This document shows positions 1 to 8,495 of a stretch of 38,175 nt of DNA, one piece after another (the first letter of the stretch is position 1; each line of letters begins with the position of its first letter). Position numbers and translations under genes: made by a program. The DNA comes from Archangium violaceum Cb vi76. Lineage in GTDB: Bacteria; Myxococcota; Myxococcia; Myxococcales; Myxococcaceae. The stretch is from the NCBI RefSeq assembly GCF_000733295.1, contig NZ_JPMI01000140.1, forward strand, positions 1-38,175, read 5' to 3'. The notes below the pieces were generated by a model. The model searched no databases. It was not told the origin of the DNA and worked only from the letters and a program-made list of their open reading frames with translations.

Positions 1-104
1 GGCAAGAAGCACGCCACGGGAGCCCCTTCGGGGAGGGCCCCGGAGACGCGCAAGCCCTGCGGAATGGAGGGCCGGCGCGCAGCTTTTGCACACGCTGGTG
101 TACA

Positions 105-572
105 TTGCCGGCGACCGTGGCGCGCTCCCATCTCAAGCTCGATGAGTTCCTTCCGTACCGGCTCTCCCTCGCCTCCAACGCGGTGAGCCAGGTCATCGCC
201 CGGGCCTACGAGGAACACTTCGGCCTGAAGATGCACGAGTGGCGCGTCATCACCGTGCTGGCGGAGGACGGCGAGCTCTCCCAGCAGGAGATCGTCGGCC
301 GCACGAAGATGGACAAGGTGACGGTGAGCCGCGCCGCCCAGGTGCTCGAGCGGCGCAAGCTCCTGCGCCGGGTGACCAACTCCGAGGACGGCCGCTCCCT
401 CAGACTCTCCCTCACCGCCGAGGGGCAGAAGCTCTATGCCCGCGTCGTGCCCGCCGCCATCGAGCTGGAGGCGGAGGTCCTCCAGGGGCTCAGCGAGCGG
501 GAGATCGCCGGCCTCAAGGACGTGCTCCTCCGCCTGGAGGCGGCCGCCGAGCGCGTGCTCTCCCGTCGCTGA
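105..572 (+). CDS. MarR family transcriptional regulator
   Basis: A 155-residue protein with the MarR winged-helix layout: N-terminal dimerisation helix, then the winged helix at about residues 45-100 (SQQEIVGRTKMDKVTVSRA recognition region followed by the wing around EDGRSLRLSLT). MarR proteins are dimeric repressors or activators, often responding to phenolic ligands. It lies upstream of and codirectional with the tyrosine-degradation operon, and a perfect tandem repeat lies between the two, so I infer it controls that operon or itself. The start is uncertain: TTG at 105 and GTG at 117 are both in frame and neither has a clear ribosome binding site. Family call is firm; the ligand is unknown. 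Confidence 0.88.
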   Translation: MPATVARSHLKLDEFLPYRLSLASNAVSQVIARAYEEHFGLKMHEWRVITVLAEDGELSQQEIVGRTKMDKVTVSRAAQVLERRKLLRRVTNSEDGRSLRLSLTAEGQKLYARVVPAAIELEAEVLQGLSEREIAGLKDVLLRLEAAAERVLSRR

Positions 573-632
573 CGCATTGCGTTCAAACCATCCGCCGCCC
601 AACAGGCGTCCGCATGCCCGCTTGCACGTTTA

Positions 633-662
633 GTTTCAGATGTTACTGTTTCAGATGTTACT
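633..662. repeat. Perfect 15-bp tandem direct repeat, candidate operator
   Basis: The unit gtttcagatgttact occurs twice back to back (633-647 and 648-662), ending 37 bp before the hppD start codon. It is AT-rich against a GC-rich background and lies between the MarR gene and hppD. A role as binding site for that regulator is inference. Confidence 0.6.
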
Positions 663-699
663 ATCTGGGCGGCTAGAGATAGTGGGAGGACACCAGGTC

Positions 700-1773
700 A
701 TGAACAGCACGGCGGAGAACATTCTCGGGTTGGATGGTTTCGAGTTCGTCGAGTTCACCTCGCCGGATCCCGGCAAGATGATCGAGCTCTTCGAGCGGAT
801 GGGCTTCACGGCCTACGCGATGCACCCGACGAAGGATGTGATCCGCTTCAAGCAGGGGGGCATCAACATCCTGGTGAACCGGGATCCGAGCGGGCAGGCC
901 GCCGAGTTCCGGAAGCTGCACGGCCCCTCGGCCAGCGGCATGGCGTTCCGGGTGGCGGACGCGAAGAAGGCGTACGAGCTGGCCATCGAGCGCGGCGCCC
1001 GTCCGGCGGACCCGGAGTCGAGCACGCTGGGCGCCGGCTGCTATGTCCTCGAGGGCATCGGAGGCAGCCGCCTGTATCTCGTGGACCGCTTCGGGGCGAA
1101 GGGCTCGCTCTATGACGGCTGGCGCCAGATTCCCGGGGCCGCGGAGGCCGAGAAGAAGAACAGCGTGGGCCTCGACATCCTCGACCACCTCACGCACAAC
1201 GTGCGCCGCGGCGAGATGCGCACCTGGTCGAGCTTCTACAACCGCGTGTTCGGGTTCACCGAGCAGAAGTACTTCGACATCAAGGGCCAGGCCACCGGCC
1301 TCTTCTCGCAGGCGATGATCGCCCCGGACCGCGCCATCCGCATCCCGCTCAACGAGAGCCAGGACGACAAGTCGCAGATCGCGGAGTTCATCAACCAGTA
1401 CAACGGCGAGGGCATCCAGCACCTCGCGCTGACCACCCCGGACATCTACACGACGGTGGAGAAGCTGCGCGAGCGCGGCGTCATCTTCCAGGACACCATC
1501 GAGACCTATTACGAGCTGGTGGACAAGCGGGTGGCGGGCCACGGCGAGGACCTGGAGCGGATGAAGAAGAACCGCATCCTCATCGACGGCAGCAAGTCCG
1601 AGGGCTTCCTGCTGCAGATCTTCACCGAGAACCTCTTCGGGCCCATCTTCTTCGAGGTCATCCAGCGCAAGGGGAACGAGGGGTTCGGCAACGGCAACTT
1701 CCAGGCGCTGTTCGAGTCCATCGAGCTCGATCAGATCCGCCGCGGCGTCATCAAGGTCGAGACCCGGAAGTAG
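700..1773 (+). CDS. hppD: 4-hydroxyphenylpyruvate dioxygenase
   Basis: Converts 4-hydroxyphenylpyruvate to homogentisate, the second step of tyrosine catabolism. It is an Fe(II) enzyme of the vicinal-oxygen-chelate fold. With the ATG at 700 the protein is 357 residues, the usual bacterial length. The predicted iron ligands are all present: His163 (in DHLTHN), His241 (in GIQHLAL) and Glu319 (in FFEVIQRKG); the C-terminal [15 protein letters not shown] motif is typical. The start at 700 is chosen because GGGAGGA lies 9 nt upstream; an in-frame start at 640 would extend into the tandem repeat and is unlikely. It is followed after 34 nt by hmgA in the same direction. Myxobacteria also use homogentisate chemistry for pigment, but here the gene order indicates full degradation. 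Confidence 0.97.
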   Translation: MNSTAENILGLDGFEFVEFTSPDPGKMIELFERMGFTAYAMHPTKDVIRFKQGGINILVNRDPSGQAAEFRKLHGPSASGMAFRVADAKKAYELAIERGARPADPESSTLGAGCYVLEGIGGSRLYLVDRFGAKGSLYDGWRQIPGAAEAEKKNSVGLDILDHLTHNVRRGEMRTWSSFYNRVFGFTEQKYFDIKGQATGLFSQAMIAPDRAIRIPLNESQDDKSQIAEFINQYNGEGIQHLALTTPDIYTTVEKLRERGVIFQDTIETYYELVDKRVAGHGEDLERMKKNRILIDGSKSEGFLLQIFTENLFGPIFFEVIQRKGNEGFGNGNFQALFESIELDQIRRGVIKVETRK

Positions 1774-1807
1774 TCATCCGGTAGAACGGGCTCGCGCGGG
1801 AGGGCAC

Positions 1808-3121
1808 ATGGCGATCGACGGGTACATGCCGGGTTTCGGCAACGAGTTCACCACCGAGGCCGTTGCGGGAGCGCTTCCGGAGGGTCAGAACTCTCCGCAG
1901 CGCGTCCCCTACGGACTCTACGCCGAGCAGCTGTCGGGCACGGCGTTCACCGCGCCCCGGCGCGAGAACCGCCGCAGCTGGCTGTACCGGCTGCGCCCCA
2001 GCTCGAGCCACGGGTCCTTCCGCCCGCTCCCGGAAGGACTGCTGCGCAGCGGGCCCTTCACCGAGACGCCCGCCACGCCCAACCGCCTGCGCTGGAATCC
2101 GCTCCCGCGCCCGGCCCAGCCCACGGACTTCATCGAGGGGCTGGTCACGTTCGGCGGGAACGGCTCGCCGTCGCACGGCGTGGGCGTGGGCATCCACCAG
2201 TACACCGCCAACCGGTCCATGACCGACACCGTCTTCTACAACGCCGACGGTGAGCTGCTGATCGTCCCGCAGTCGGGGCGGCTGCGGCTGGTCACCGAGA
2301 TGGGCGTGCTCGGGCTGGCGCCGGGCGAGGCCGGTGTCGTGCCGCGCGGCGTGCGCTTCCGCGCCGAGCTGCCCGATGGCGCGGCGTCCGGGTACATCTG
2401 CGAGAACTACGGGGCGCTGTTCCGGCTGCCCGAGCTGGGGCCCATCGGCTCGAACGGACTCGCGAACCCACGCGACTTCCTCACGCCGGTGGCCGCCTTC
2501 GAGGACGTGGATCGCCCCACGCGCGTCGTGCAGAAGTTCCAGGGCCGCCTCTGGGCCGCCGAGCTGGACCACTCGCCGCTCGACGTCGTGGCGTGGCACG
2601 GCAACCTGGTGCCGTACAAGTACGACCTGTCGCGGTTCAACACGATCGGCACGGTGAGCTACGACCATCCGGATCCGTCGATCTTCACGGTGCTCACCTC
2701 GCCGAGCGACAGCCCCGGGGTGGCCAACTGCGACTTCGTCATCTTCCCGCCGCGGTGGATGGTGGCCGAGAACACCTTCCGCCCGCCCTGGTTCCACCGC
2801 AACATCATGAGCGAGTTCATGGGGCTCGTGCACGGCGCGTACGACGCGAAGGCCGAGGGCTTCACGCCGGGCGGCGCGTCCCTGCACAACTGCATGAGCG
2901 GCCACGGTCCCGACCGGGAGACCTATGAGCGCGCGGTGGCGGCCAACCTCGCGCCGCACAAGATCGCCGACACGCTCGCGTTCATGTTCGAGACGCGCTG
3001 GGTGATCTCCCCCACGCGCTTCGCGATGGAGACCCCTGCCCTGCAGCGCGACTACGACGCCTGCTGGTCGAATTTCCCCAAGGCACGCCTGCCCGGAACG
3101 GGCTCGGAGACGAAGCGGTGA
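1808..3121 (+). CDS. hmgA: Homogentisate 1,2-dioxygenase
   Basis: Opens the aromatic ring of homogentisate to give maleylacetoacetate. The 437-residue length matches the family. The iron-binding C-terminal region is visible: the His of WFHRN, the Glu of SEFMG, and the His residues of [15 protein letters not shown]. The N-terminus ([13 protein letters not shown]) is the conserved family opening. ATG at 1808 has GGGAGGG 5-10 nt upstream. Its stop overlaps the next gene's GTG start by 4 nt (GTGA), which indicates translational coupling to fahA. No maleylacetoacetate isomerase gene is seen in this window, so that step is either spontaneous, glutathione-independent or encoded elsewhere. Confidence 0.98.
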   Translation: MAIDGYMPGFGNEFTTEAVAGALPEGQNSPQRVPYGLYAEQLSGTAFTAPRRENRRSWLYRLRPSSSHGSFRPLPEGLLRSGPFTETPATPNRLRWNPLPRPAQPTDFIEGLVTFGGNGSPSHGVGVGIHQYTANRSMTDTVFYNADGELLIVPQSGRLRLVTEMGVLGLAPGEAGVVPRGVRFRAELPDGAASGYICENYGALFRLPELGPIGSNGLANPRDFLTPVAAFEDVDRPTRVVQKFQGRLWAAELDHSPLDVVAWHGNLVPYKYDLSRFNTIGTVSYDHPDPSIFTVLTSPSDSPGVANCDFVIFPPRWMVAENTFRPPWFHRNIMSEFMGLVHGAYDAKAEGFTPGGASLHNCMSGHGPDRETYERAVAANLAPHKIADTLAFMFETRWVISPTRFAMETPALQRDYDACWSNFPKARLPGTGSETKR

Positions 3122-4131
3122 AGCTTGCCTCATTGAAGTCGGGACGTGACGGCCGTCTGGTCGTCGTCTCGGATGACCTGGCCTGGTGCGCGGACGCCAC
3201 GGCGATCGCGCCGACCCTGCAACGTGCGCTCGACGAGTGGGAGCGCTGCGAGGCTCCGCTTCGGGCCCTCGCGGCGTCCCTGAATCGTGGCGACGCACAG
3301 AAGCGCCCGTTCTCCGAGGCCGAGTGCGCCTCTCCCCTGCCCCGCGCCTATCAGTGGGCGGATGGTTCCGCGTACGTGAACCACGTGGCGCTGGTGCGCA
3401 AGGCGCGCAAGGCGGAGATGCCCGAGAGCTTCTGGACCGATCCCCTCATGTACCAGGGCGGCTCGGACGGCTTCCTCGGCCCGCGGGAGCCCATCCCGCT
3501 CGCGGACGAGAGCTGGGGCTGTGACCTCGAGGGCGAGGTCGCGGTCATCACCGGAGACGTGCGGCAGGGCGCCACGCGCGAGGAGGCCCTGAAGGCCATC
3601 CGGCTCGTCATGCTGGTGAACGACGTGTCGCTCCGTAACCTGATTCCGGGAGAGCTGGCCAAGGGCTTCGGGTTCTTCCAGTCCAAGCCCGCCTCCTCCT
3701 TCTCGCCGGTGGCCGTCACGCCGGATGAGCTGGGCGGCGCATGGCGCGAGGGCAAGCTGCACGGGGCGCTGCGCGTCTCGTTGAACGGAGAGCCCTTCGG
3801 GCGCGCGGATGCGGGCGTCGACATGACGTTCGACTTCGGCACCCTGGTGGCCCATGCCGCCAAGACGCGCGACCTCTGCGCCGGCACCATCATCGGCTCG
3901 GGTACCGTGTCCAACCGCGATGCGGATGGCGGTCCCGGGAAGCCCATCCGGGACGGCGGGCTCGGCTACTCCTGCATCGCCGAGGTGCGGACCGTCGAGA
4001 CCCTCCTGGCCGGGGCCGCCAAGACGTCCTTCCTGCGTCACGGTGACCGCGTGCGCATCGAGATGCAGGACGAGACGGGCCGTTCCATCTTCGGCGCGAT
4101 CGACCAGTCCGTCGCGGCGCCGCGCCGATGA
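3118..4131 (+). CDS. fahA: Fumarylacetoacetate hydrolase family protein
   Basis: Catalyses the last step of tyrosine degradation, cleaving fumarylacetoacetate to fumarate and acetoacetate. The 337-residue protein has the FAH fold with the metal-binding acidic region around [17 protein letters not shown], followed by [14 protein letters not shown] and the GSGTVSN segment. Length and N-terminal region fit the short bacterial homogentisate-pathway type rather than the 420-residue eukaryotic type. The start is GTG overlapping the hmgA stop; its own stop overlaps the start of the Rieske gene (ATGA), so hmgA, fahA and the Rieske gene are almost certainly one transcript. Context makes fumarylacetoacetate the likely substrate, although other FAH-family hydrolases act on related diketo acids. 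Confidence 0.93.
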   Translation: MKLASLKSGRDGRLVVVSDDLAWCADATAIAPTLQRALDEWERCEAPLRALAASLNRGDAQKRPFSEAECASPLPRAYQWADGSAYVNHVALVRKARKAEMPESFWTDPLMYQGGSDGFLGPREPIPLADESWGCDLEGEVAVITGDVRQGATREEALKAIRLVMLVNDVSLRNLIPGELAKGFGFFQSKPASSFSPVAVTPDELGGAWREGKLHGALRVSLNGEPFGRADAGVDMTFDFGTLVAHAAKTRDLCAGTIIGSGTVSNRDADGGPGKPIRDGGLGYSCIAEVRTVETLLAGAAKTSFLRHGDRVRIEMQDETGRSIFGAIDQSVAAPRR

Positions 4132-4493
4132 CCGCGGGACGTGCGCGCGTCTTCGAGACTCCGGCTGGCGTCGCGCTCTGTACGCTCGACGCCCTGGCGG
4201 ATCCCGGAGCGCGCAACGTCGTCCTGCAGATCGATGACGCCTTCTTCCACGGCTTCCTGGTGCGCACCGGCGACATGGTCCGGGGCTATGTGGACCGCTG
4301 CCCGCACCAGGGATTGCCGTTGGCGCAGAAGCTCGACGCCTACCTGACGCCCGATGGCCAGCTGATCTCCTGTTCCTGGCATGGGGCGCTCTTCCGGTTG
4401 GACGACGGCGTGTGCGTGGGCGGACCGTGCTCCGGCCAACGGCTGACGCCCTGGCCCGTCACGGTCGAGCACGGTGTGGTGAAGACCGCCTGA
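4128..4493 (+). CDS. Small Rieske [2Fe-2S] protein
   Basis: A 121-residue protein with one Rieske cluster-binding site: Cys58-x-His60 (RCPHQG) and Cys82-x2-His85 (CSWHGALF), followed by the GVCVGGPCSGQRL region common in dioxygenase ferredoxins. No signal peptide or membrane segment is seen, so it is probably a soluble cytosolic electron carrier. It overlaps fahA by 4 nt and is the last gene of the tyrosine operon. The classic homogentisate enzymes need no Rieske protein, so its role here is unknown; it could supply electrons to an unlinked hydroxylase or keep a ferrous enzyme reduced. Family call is secure; function is not. Confidence 0.9.
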   Translation: MTAGRARVFETPAGVALCTLDALADPGARNVVLQIDDAFFHGFLVRTGDMVRGYVDRCPHQGLPLAQKLDAYLTPDGQLISCSWHGALFRLDDGVCVGGPCSGQRLTPWPVTVEHGVVKTA

Positions 4494-4528
4494 TCTACCG
4501 CTTCCAGCCCTGAGCCCGGCGGGCCTCG

Positions 4529-6085
4529 TCAGGCGGCGTCGCGCCGGGAATCCCCGGCGCCCGCCTTCAGCAGCTTCGGCGCACGGGAGAACGCCATCGT
4601 GCCGTCGTCGACCTTGCCGTAGCGCAGCATGAACAGGTCGAGCGCGTAGTTCTGGTACAGCCGCCACGGCTTCTTCGAGCCCTGCTTCGGCATCACGTCG
4701 AGCGCCCGCTGGACATAGCCCGACGTGAAGTCGAGCAGCGGTATCTCCTCGACCGAGGAGTCTCGGCGCGGCATGCAGGTGGTCACGCCGTGCCGCGCCA
4801 TGTGGTTGAGCAGCCGGCAGACATATTCGCTGGTGAGGTCCGCCTTCAGCGTCCACGACGCGTTGGTGTAGCCGAACGTGAAGGCGAGGTTCGGCACGTC
4901 GCTGAACATCATGCCCTTGTAGCTGAGGCTCTTCGACAGGTTGCACCGCTCGCCGTCGAGGCTGAACTCGATATCGCTCAGGAGCTGCAGCTTGAGCCCC
5001 GTGGCGGTCACGATGATGTCCGCCTCCAGCTCCTGGCCGGAGGCGAGCTGGATGCCCTTCTCCGTGAACGTCTCGATGTGATCGGTGACGACCGCGGCGC
5101 GGCCCTGCTTGATGGCGTCGAACAGATCGGCATCGGGGACCATGCACATGCGCTGGTCCCACGGTTTGTAGCTCGGCGTGAAGTGGACGTCGTAGCCGGG
5201 ACCGAGCTGCTCGCGCGCCAGGCGGACGATGAACGCCTTCACCCGCTCGGGCATCTTCCGCGCCAGCTTGTAGAAGAGCATGCTGAGGAGCACGTTCTTC
5301 CACCGCGTGATCCCATAGGCGAGCTTCGACGGCAGGACACGGCGCAGCCCATTGGCGATCCGGTCCTCGGCCGGACGCGAGACGATATAGGTCGGCGAGC
5401 GCTGCAGCATGGTGACGTGCGCGGCCGTCCTGGCCATCTCGGGCACGAGGGTGACGGCGGTCGCACCACTGCCAATCACCACGACGCGCTTGTTCGCGTA
5501 GTCCAGCTTCTCCGGCCAGAACTGCGGATGGACGAGGGTGCCCTGGAAGCGTGCCTCACCGGGAAACTCGGGCCGGTGGCCCTCGGCGTAGTTGTAGTAG
5601 CCGCTGCACATGAGCAGGAAGTTGCAGGTGAAGCGGACCCGTTCCTTCTCGGGCCCGCGCTCGGCCTCGACCGTCCAGCGAGCGTGCTCGGAGGACCAGG
5701 AGGCCCGCTTGACGTGGTGTCGGAAGCGGATGTGCTGGTCGATCCCATACTCGCTCGCCGTCTCGCGCACGTAGCGCAGGATGGACGGTCCATCGGCGAT
5801 CGCCTTCGCGTCGGTCCACGGCCGGAACGAGTAGCCCAGCGTGTGCATGTCCGAGTCCGAGCGGATGCCTGGATAACGGAAGAGATCCCAGGTGCCGCCA
5901 ATCGCCTCGCGGCCCTCGAGGAGCACGTAGGTCCTGCCCGGGCACCTGGCCTGCACGTGGTACGCCGCGCCGATGCCGGACAGTCCCGCGCCAACGATGA
6001 GCACGTCGAAGTGCTCCACGGGTGCTTCCGCCTTCGCGGCCGAAGCGCCCGAGGCGTGTTCGTCGAGTCCTGCCCGGTCAGTCAT
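4529..6085 (-). CDS. Flavin-containing Baeyer-Villiger-type monooxygenase
   Basis: A 518-residue FAD/NADPH-dependent monooxygenase. The FAD Rossmann motif GAGLSGIGAAYHV is at about residue 32, the Baeyer-Villiger fingerprint F-x-G-x3-H-x3-W (Phe180, Gly182, His186, Trp190, then Pro) is intact, and a second nucleotide-binding motif (IGSGATAV) is at about 204. These enzymes insert oxygen next to a ketone or oxidise heteroatoms; the substrate cannot be told. The ATG at 6085 is preferred because GGGAG lies upstream; a longer reading to 6133 would run into the operator region. It is transcribed divergently from the TetR gene and converges with the tyrosine operon (35 nt between stops). Confidence 0.92.
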   Translation of the reverse strand: MTDRAGLDEHASGASAAKAEAPVEHFDVLIVGAGLSGIGAAYHVQARCPGRTYVLLEGREAIGGTWDLFRYPGIRSDSDMHTLGYSFRPWTDAKAIADGPSILRYVRETASEYGIDQHIRFRHHVKRASWSSEHARWTVEAERGPEKERVRFTCNFLLMCSGYYNYAEGHRPEFPGEARFQGTLVHPQFWPEKLDYANKRVVVIGSGATAVTLVPEMARTAAHVTMLQRSPTYIVSRPAEDRIANGLRRVLPSKLAYGITRWKNVLLSMLFYKLARKMPERVKAFIVRLAREQLGPGYDVHFTPSYKPWDQRMCMVPDADLFDAIKQGRAAVVTDHIETFTEKGIQLASGQELEADIIVTATGLKLQLLSDIEFSLDGERCNLSKSLSYKGMMFSDVPNLAFTFGYTNASWTLKADLTSEYVCRLLNHMARHGVTTCMPRRDSSVEEIPLLDFTSGYVQRALDVMPKQGSKKPWRLYQNYALDLFMLRYGKVDDGTMAFSRAPKLLKAGAGDSRRDAA

Positions 6086-6113
6086 GGATGCTCGCTCCCG
6101 TGCGGCGAAGCAA

Positions 6114-6160
6114 TTGACACCGCACATTGTCAAATTGCATCTGACAACGGTTCATGTCAA
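6114..6160. promoter_or_regulatory. Two inverted-repeat operators between BVMO and TetR genes
   Basis: Site 1 (6114-6133) is TTGACA-N8-TGTCAA, a perfect inverted repeat. Site 2 (6141-6160) is CTGACA-N8-TGTCAA, with one half-site base changed. Their centres are 27 bp apart. Both lie in the 85-bp gap between divergent start codons, the usual location of a TetR-family operator. Assignment to the adjacent TetR protein is inference. Confidence 0.75.
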
Positions 6161-6170
6161 TAGAACTCAC

Positions 6171-6791
6171 ATGCCCTCCTCTCCCGTGGCCAACCGGCGT
6201 TATCGCGGCTCCTCAGCGGAGGAGCGCCGAGCCCAGAGACGTGAGCAGTTCCTCGAGGCGGCCATCCAGGTCTATGGCGAGCAGGGCTATCGCAATGCGA
6301 CGGTGAAGGCGGTCTGCGAGGCAGCCGGGCTGACCGAGCGCTACTTCTACGAGTCGTTCTCCAACAGCGAGGAGCTGCTCGTCGCTTCCTTCCAGGCGGT
6401 GATGCGGTTCCTCTTCGGCGAGCTGGAGAAGGCCATCGCGGAAGCCTCGGGCGGCCCCGTCGAACGCGCGCGCGCGATGCTCACCGCGTACTACGAGGCG
6501 TTGCAGGGCCATCCCCAGTCGGCGCGCGTGTTCCTCGTGGAGATCTCGGGCGTCAGCCCCGCGGTGGACCAGGCGCTCGAGGCCTCGCTCCGTGAATTCG
6601 GCGACCTCATCGCGCGGACGCTCTCCCCTCGTGGAGATGGCAGCGCGGCGAGCGACCCGCTGCTGCGCGCGGGAGTGGTAGGCGGCGTCATCCACGTCGC
6701 CTTGAAGTGGATCGCGAGTGGCTACTCGCAGCCAATCCACGAGGTCGTTGGCGCCGCCATGCGCCTGTGCCTGGTGCTCAGGGGACGCTGA
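6171..6791 (+). CDS. TetR/AcrR family transcriptional regulator
   Basis: A 206-residue repressor with a TetR helix-turn-helix at about residues 24-70 (FLEAAIQVYGEQGYRNATVKAVCEAAGLTERYFYESFSNSEELL) written here only to identify the region by its ends: it begins at FLEAA and finishes at NSEELL. The C-terminal half is the variable ligand-binding helical domain. ATG at 6171 sits just 10 bp beyond operator site 2; GTG at 6186 is an alternative, and neither has a strong ribosome binding site. The divergent arrangement with the monooxygenase and the paired inverted repeats between them indicate that it represses that gene and itself, with release by a small hydrophobic ligand, perhaps the enzyme's substrate. 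Confidence 0.93.
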   Translation: MPSSPVANRRYRGSSAEERRAQRREQFLEAAIQVYGEQGYRNATVKAVCEAAGLTERYFYESFSNSEELLVASFQAVMRFLFGELEKAIAEASGGPVERARAMLTAYYEALQGHPQSARVFLVEISGVSPAVDQALEASLREFGDLIARTLSPRGDGSAASDPLLRAGVVGGVIHVALKWIASGYSQPIHEVVGAAMRLCLVLRGR

Positions 6792-6970
6792 GCCAGACGG
6801 CCAGACCCCCTCGACAGGGTATCGGGTCCGGCACCCCGGCGAGGACGTCGGAGCCCCGCTCGTCCTGGGAGTCTGGACGATTGGTCAATTCTTTTGGACT
6901 GGATGCCATGGCACGTCCATGGCGGCCTCGACATTTCAGAGCCGTGGCCAACCAGCCCAGGAGAAACCTC

Positions 6971-7834
6971 ATGACCAACACACATCAACCGCGAGGGAAG
7001 GAGCGCCGCCTGGAGCGGATCATCGACCTTCCCGCTCCCACGCCGGGGCAGTTCGGGCCCGCGCACACCGTGGTGCCGGTCATCTCGCCGGAGGACTACG
7101 CACGATCCGATCCGTTCATCCTGCTGATGGACGACCGCATCGACGGCAAGTTGCAGGGCGGACCCCACCCGCACGCCGGATTCGAAACGGTGACCCTGGT
7201 GGTGAAGGGCGGGATGGTCCACGACAACGGCAGACTGGGCGAGCGTGACGTGCAGTGGATGACGGCGGGAAGTGGAGTCATCCACGGCGAAGGACTGGAG
7301 GACGCTGGCCACGGCCGCATCCTCCAGTTGTGGTTGACGCTGCCCAAGGCGCAGCGATGGGCTCCCCCCAGCTTCCAGGACATCCCCTACGCGCAGCTCC
7401 CGGTCCGGCGTGAGCCGGGAGTGGAGGTCCGGCTGTACAGCGGCAGCTCGGGAGGGGTGCGGTCGGAGACGAAGAACTACGTGCCCGTCACCCTCGCCGA
7501 GTTCCAGCTCGAGCCGGGCGCATCCATCGAGCAGGATCTGCCGGCCTCGTACAACGGCTTCTTCTACGTGCTGGAGGGAGAAATCTCGGTGGGCCCCGAC
7601 GCCAGGACACTGCGGCCCGGACAGGTGGGCTGGTTGGATCATCCGGAAGCCGGTGGACCTGGCTCCATCCGAATCACCGGGACCACCCGGGCGAGGGCCC
7701 TGCTGTACGCCGGCCAGCCCCAGGGAGATCAACTGGTCAGCTACGGACCGTTCATCGGAGACACCCAGGCAGACATCATGCGGGTGATGGGCGAGTACCA
7801 CTCTGGCCGCTATGGTCCGCCGCCCCGTCGTTAG
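6971..7834 (+). CDS. Pirin family bicupin protein
   Basis: A 287-residue protein of the pirin family, with two cupin domains. The N-terminal cupin carries the expected metal ligands: the two His of GGPHPHAGF and the His and Glu of SGVIHGEGLED. The C-terminal half contains the second cupin (FFYVLEGEISVG) and the family-typical ending YGPFIGDTQADIMRVMGEY. Bacterial pirins variously act as quercetinases, redox-sensing co-regulators or metabolic modulators; which applies here cannot be said. ATG at 6971 is preceded by AGGAGA 8 nt upstream, so longer in-frame readings beginning inside the TetR gene are rejected. A DoxX gene follows after 34 nt; pirin-DoxX pairs are common in bacteria. Confidence 0.94.
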   Translation: MTNTHQPRGKERRLERIIDLPAPTPGQFGPAHTVVPVISPEDYARSDPFILLMDDRIDGKLQGGPHPHAGFETVTLVVKGGMVHDNGRLGERDVQWMTAGSGVIHGEGLEDAGHGRILQLWLTLPKAQRWAPPSFQDIPYAQLPVRREPGVEVRLYSGSSGGVRSETKNYVPVTLAEFQLEPGASIEQDLPASYNGFFYVLEGEISVGPDARTLRPGQVGWLDHPEAGGPGSIRITGTTRARALLYAGQPQGDQLVSYGPFIGDTQADIMRVMGEYHSGRYGPPPRR

Positions 7835-7868
7835 CATGTATCGAACGCATCAAGAAAAGGGAGAAGCC

Positions 7869-8276
7869 ATGAGATTCCTGAAGCCCCACACCGAACGCAT
7901 CTATGCCCTGCTCCGAATCATGAGCGGATTCATGTTCACGCTGCACGGGATGCAGAAACTCTTCGGCATGTTCGGCGGCGTGCCCGCGGGGGCGCCCGCG
8001 TTCATCATCTACGGCGCCGGAGGCATCGAGTTCGTGGGCGGCGTGCTCATCCTGCTCGGGCTGTTCGCCTCACCGGCGGCCTTCATCTCGAGCGGCACCA
8101 TGGCGGTCGCCTACTTCATGGGGCACGTGATTCCCGCCCAGTGGAACATCCTCCCCATCGTGAACAAGGGCGAGCTCGCCGCGCTCTACTGCTTCGTGTT
8201 CCTCTACATCGCCGCGCACGGCTCGGGCATCTGGAGTGTCGACGCCGCGCGCCAGGGCGCGAAGAGCCAGGCCTGA
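7869..8276 (+). CDS. DoxX family inner-membrane protein
   Basis: A 135-residue, four-helix membrane protein. Hydrophobic segments start near LLRIMSGFMFTLHGMQKLFG, FIIYGAGGIEFVGGVLILLG, FISSGTMAVAYFMGHV and ALYCFVFLYIAAHGSG; the HGMQKLFG and GGxEFxGGxLLxLG motifs are diagnostic of DoxX. ATG at 7869 follows AAAAGGGAGAA. It is the likely second gene of an operon with pirin. DoxX proteins have been linked to thiosulfate:quinone oxidoreductase and to oxidative-stress membrane complexes in other bacteria; the role here is unproven. Confidence 0.93.
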   Translation: MRFLKPHTERIYALLRIMSGFMFTLHGMQKLFGMFGGVPAGAPAFIIYGAGGIEFVGGVLILLGLFASPAAFISSGTMAVAYFMGHVIPAQWNILPIVNKGELAALYCFVFLYIAAHGSGIWSVDAARQGAKSQA

Positions 8277-8495
8277 GACACGGGGAGCAGGCTTCCCCTC
8301 TTGTGAGTGTGCGCACCGGCGCTCTGGCCTGGGCGGTTCGCCGCTGAACGAGCGCGGAATTCATCTCTCCACCGACAGAAAGCGGGCAATCGACAAGCTC
8401 GTCAGCCCCAGGTCCTATGGTGGCCCACGGCATCGGACCCAGCACACAGAGCAGCAGCCACCGATGCCACCCGCTCTCGGAGAGGAGAATCCATC

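Noticed and set aside
1751-3298. Long open frame on the minus strand opposite hmgA
   Set aside because: Low-complexity Arg/Gly/His/Val-rich translation antisense to a gene with conserved active-site residues; a high-GC artefact.
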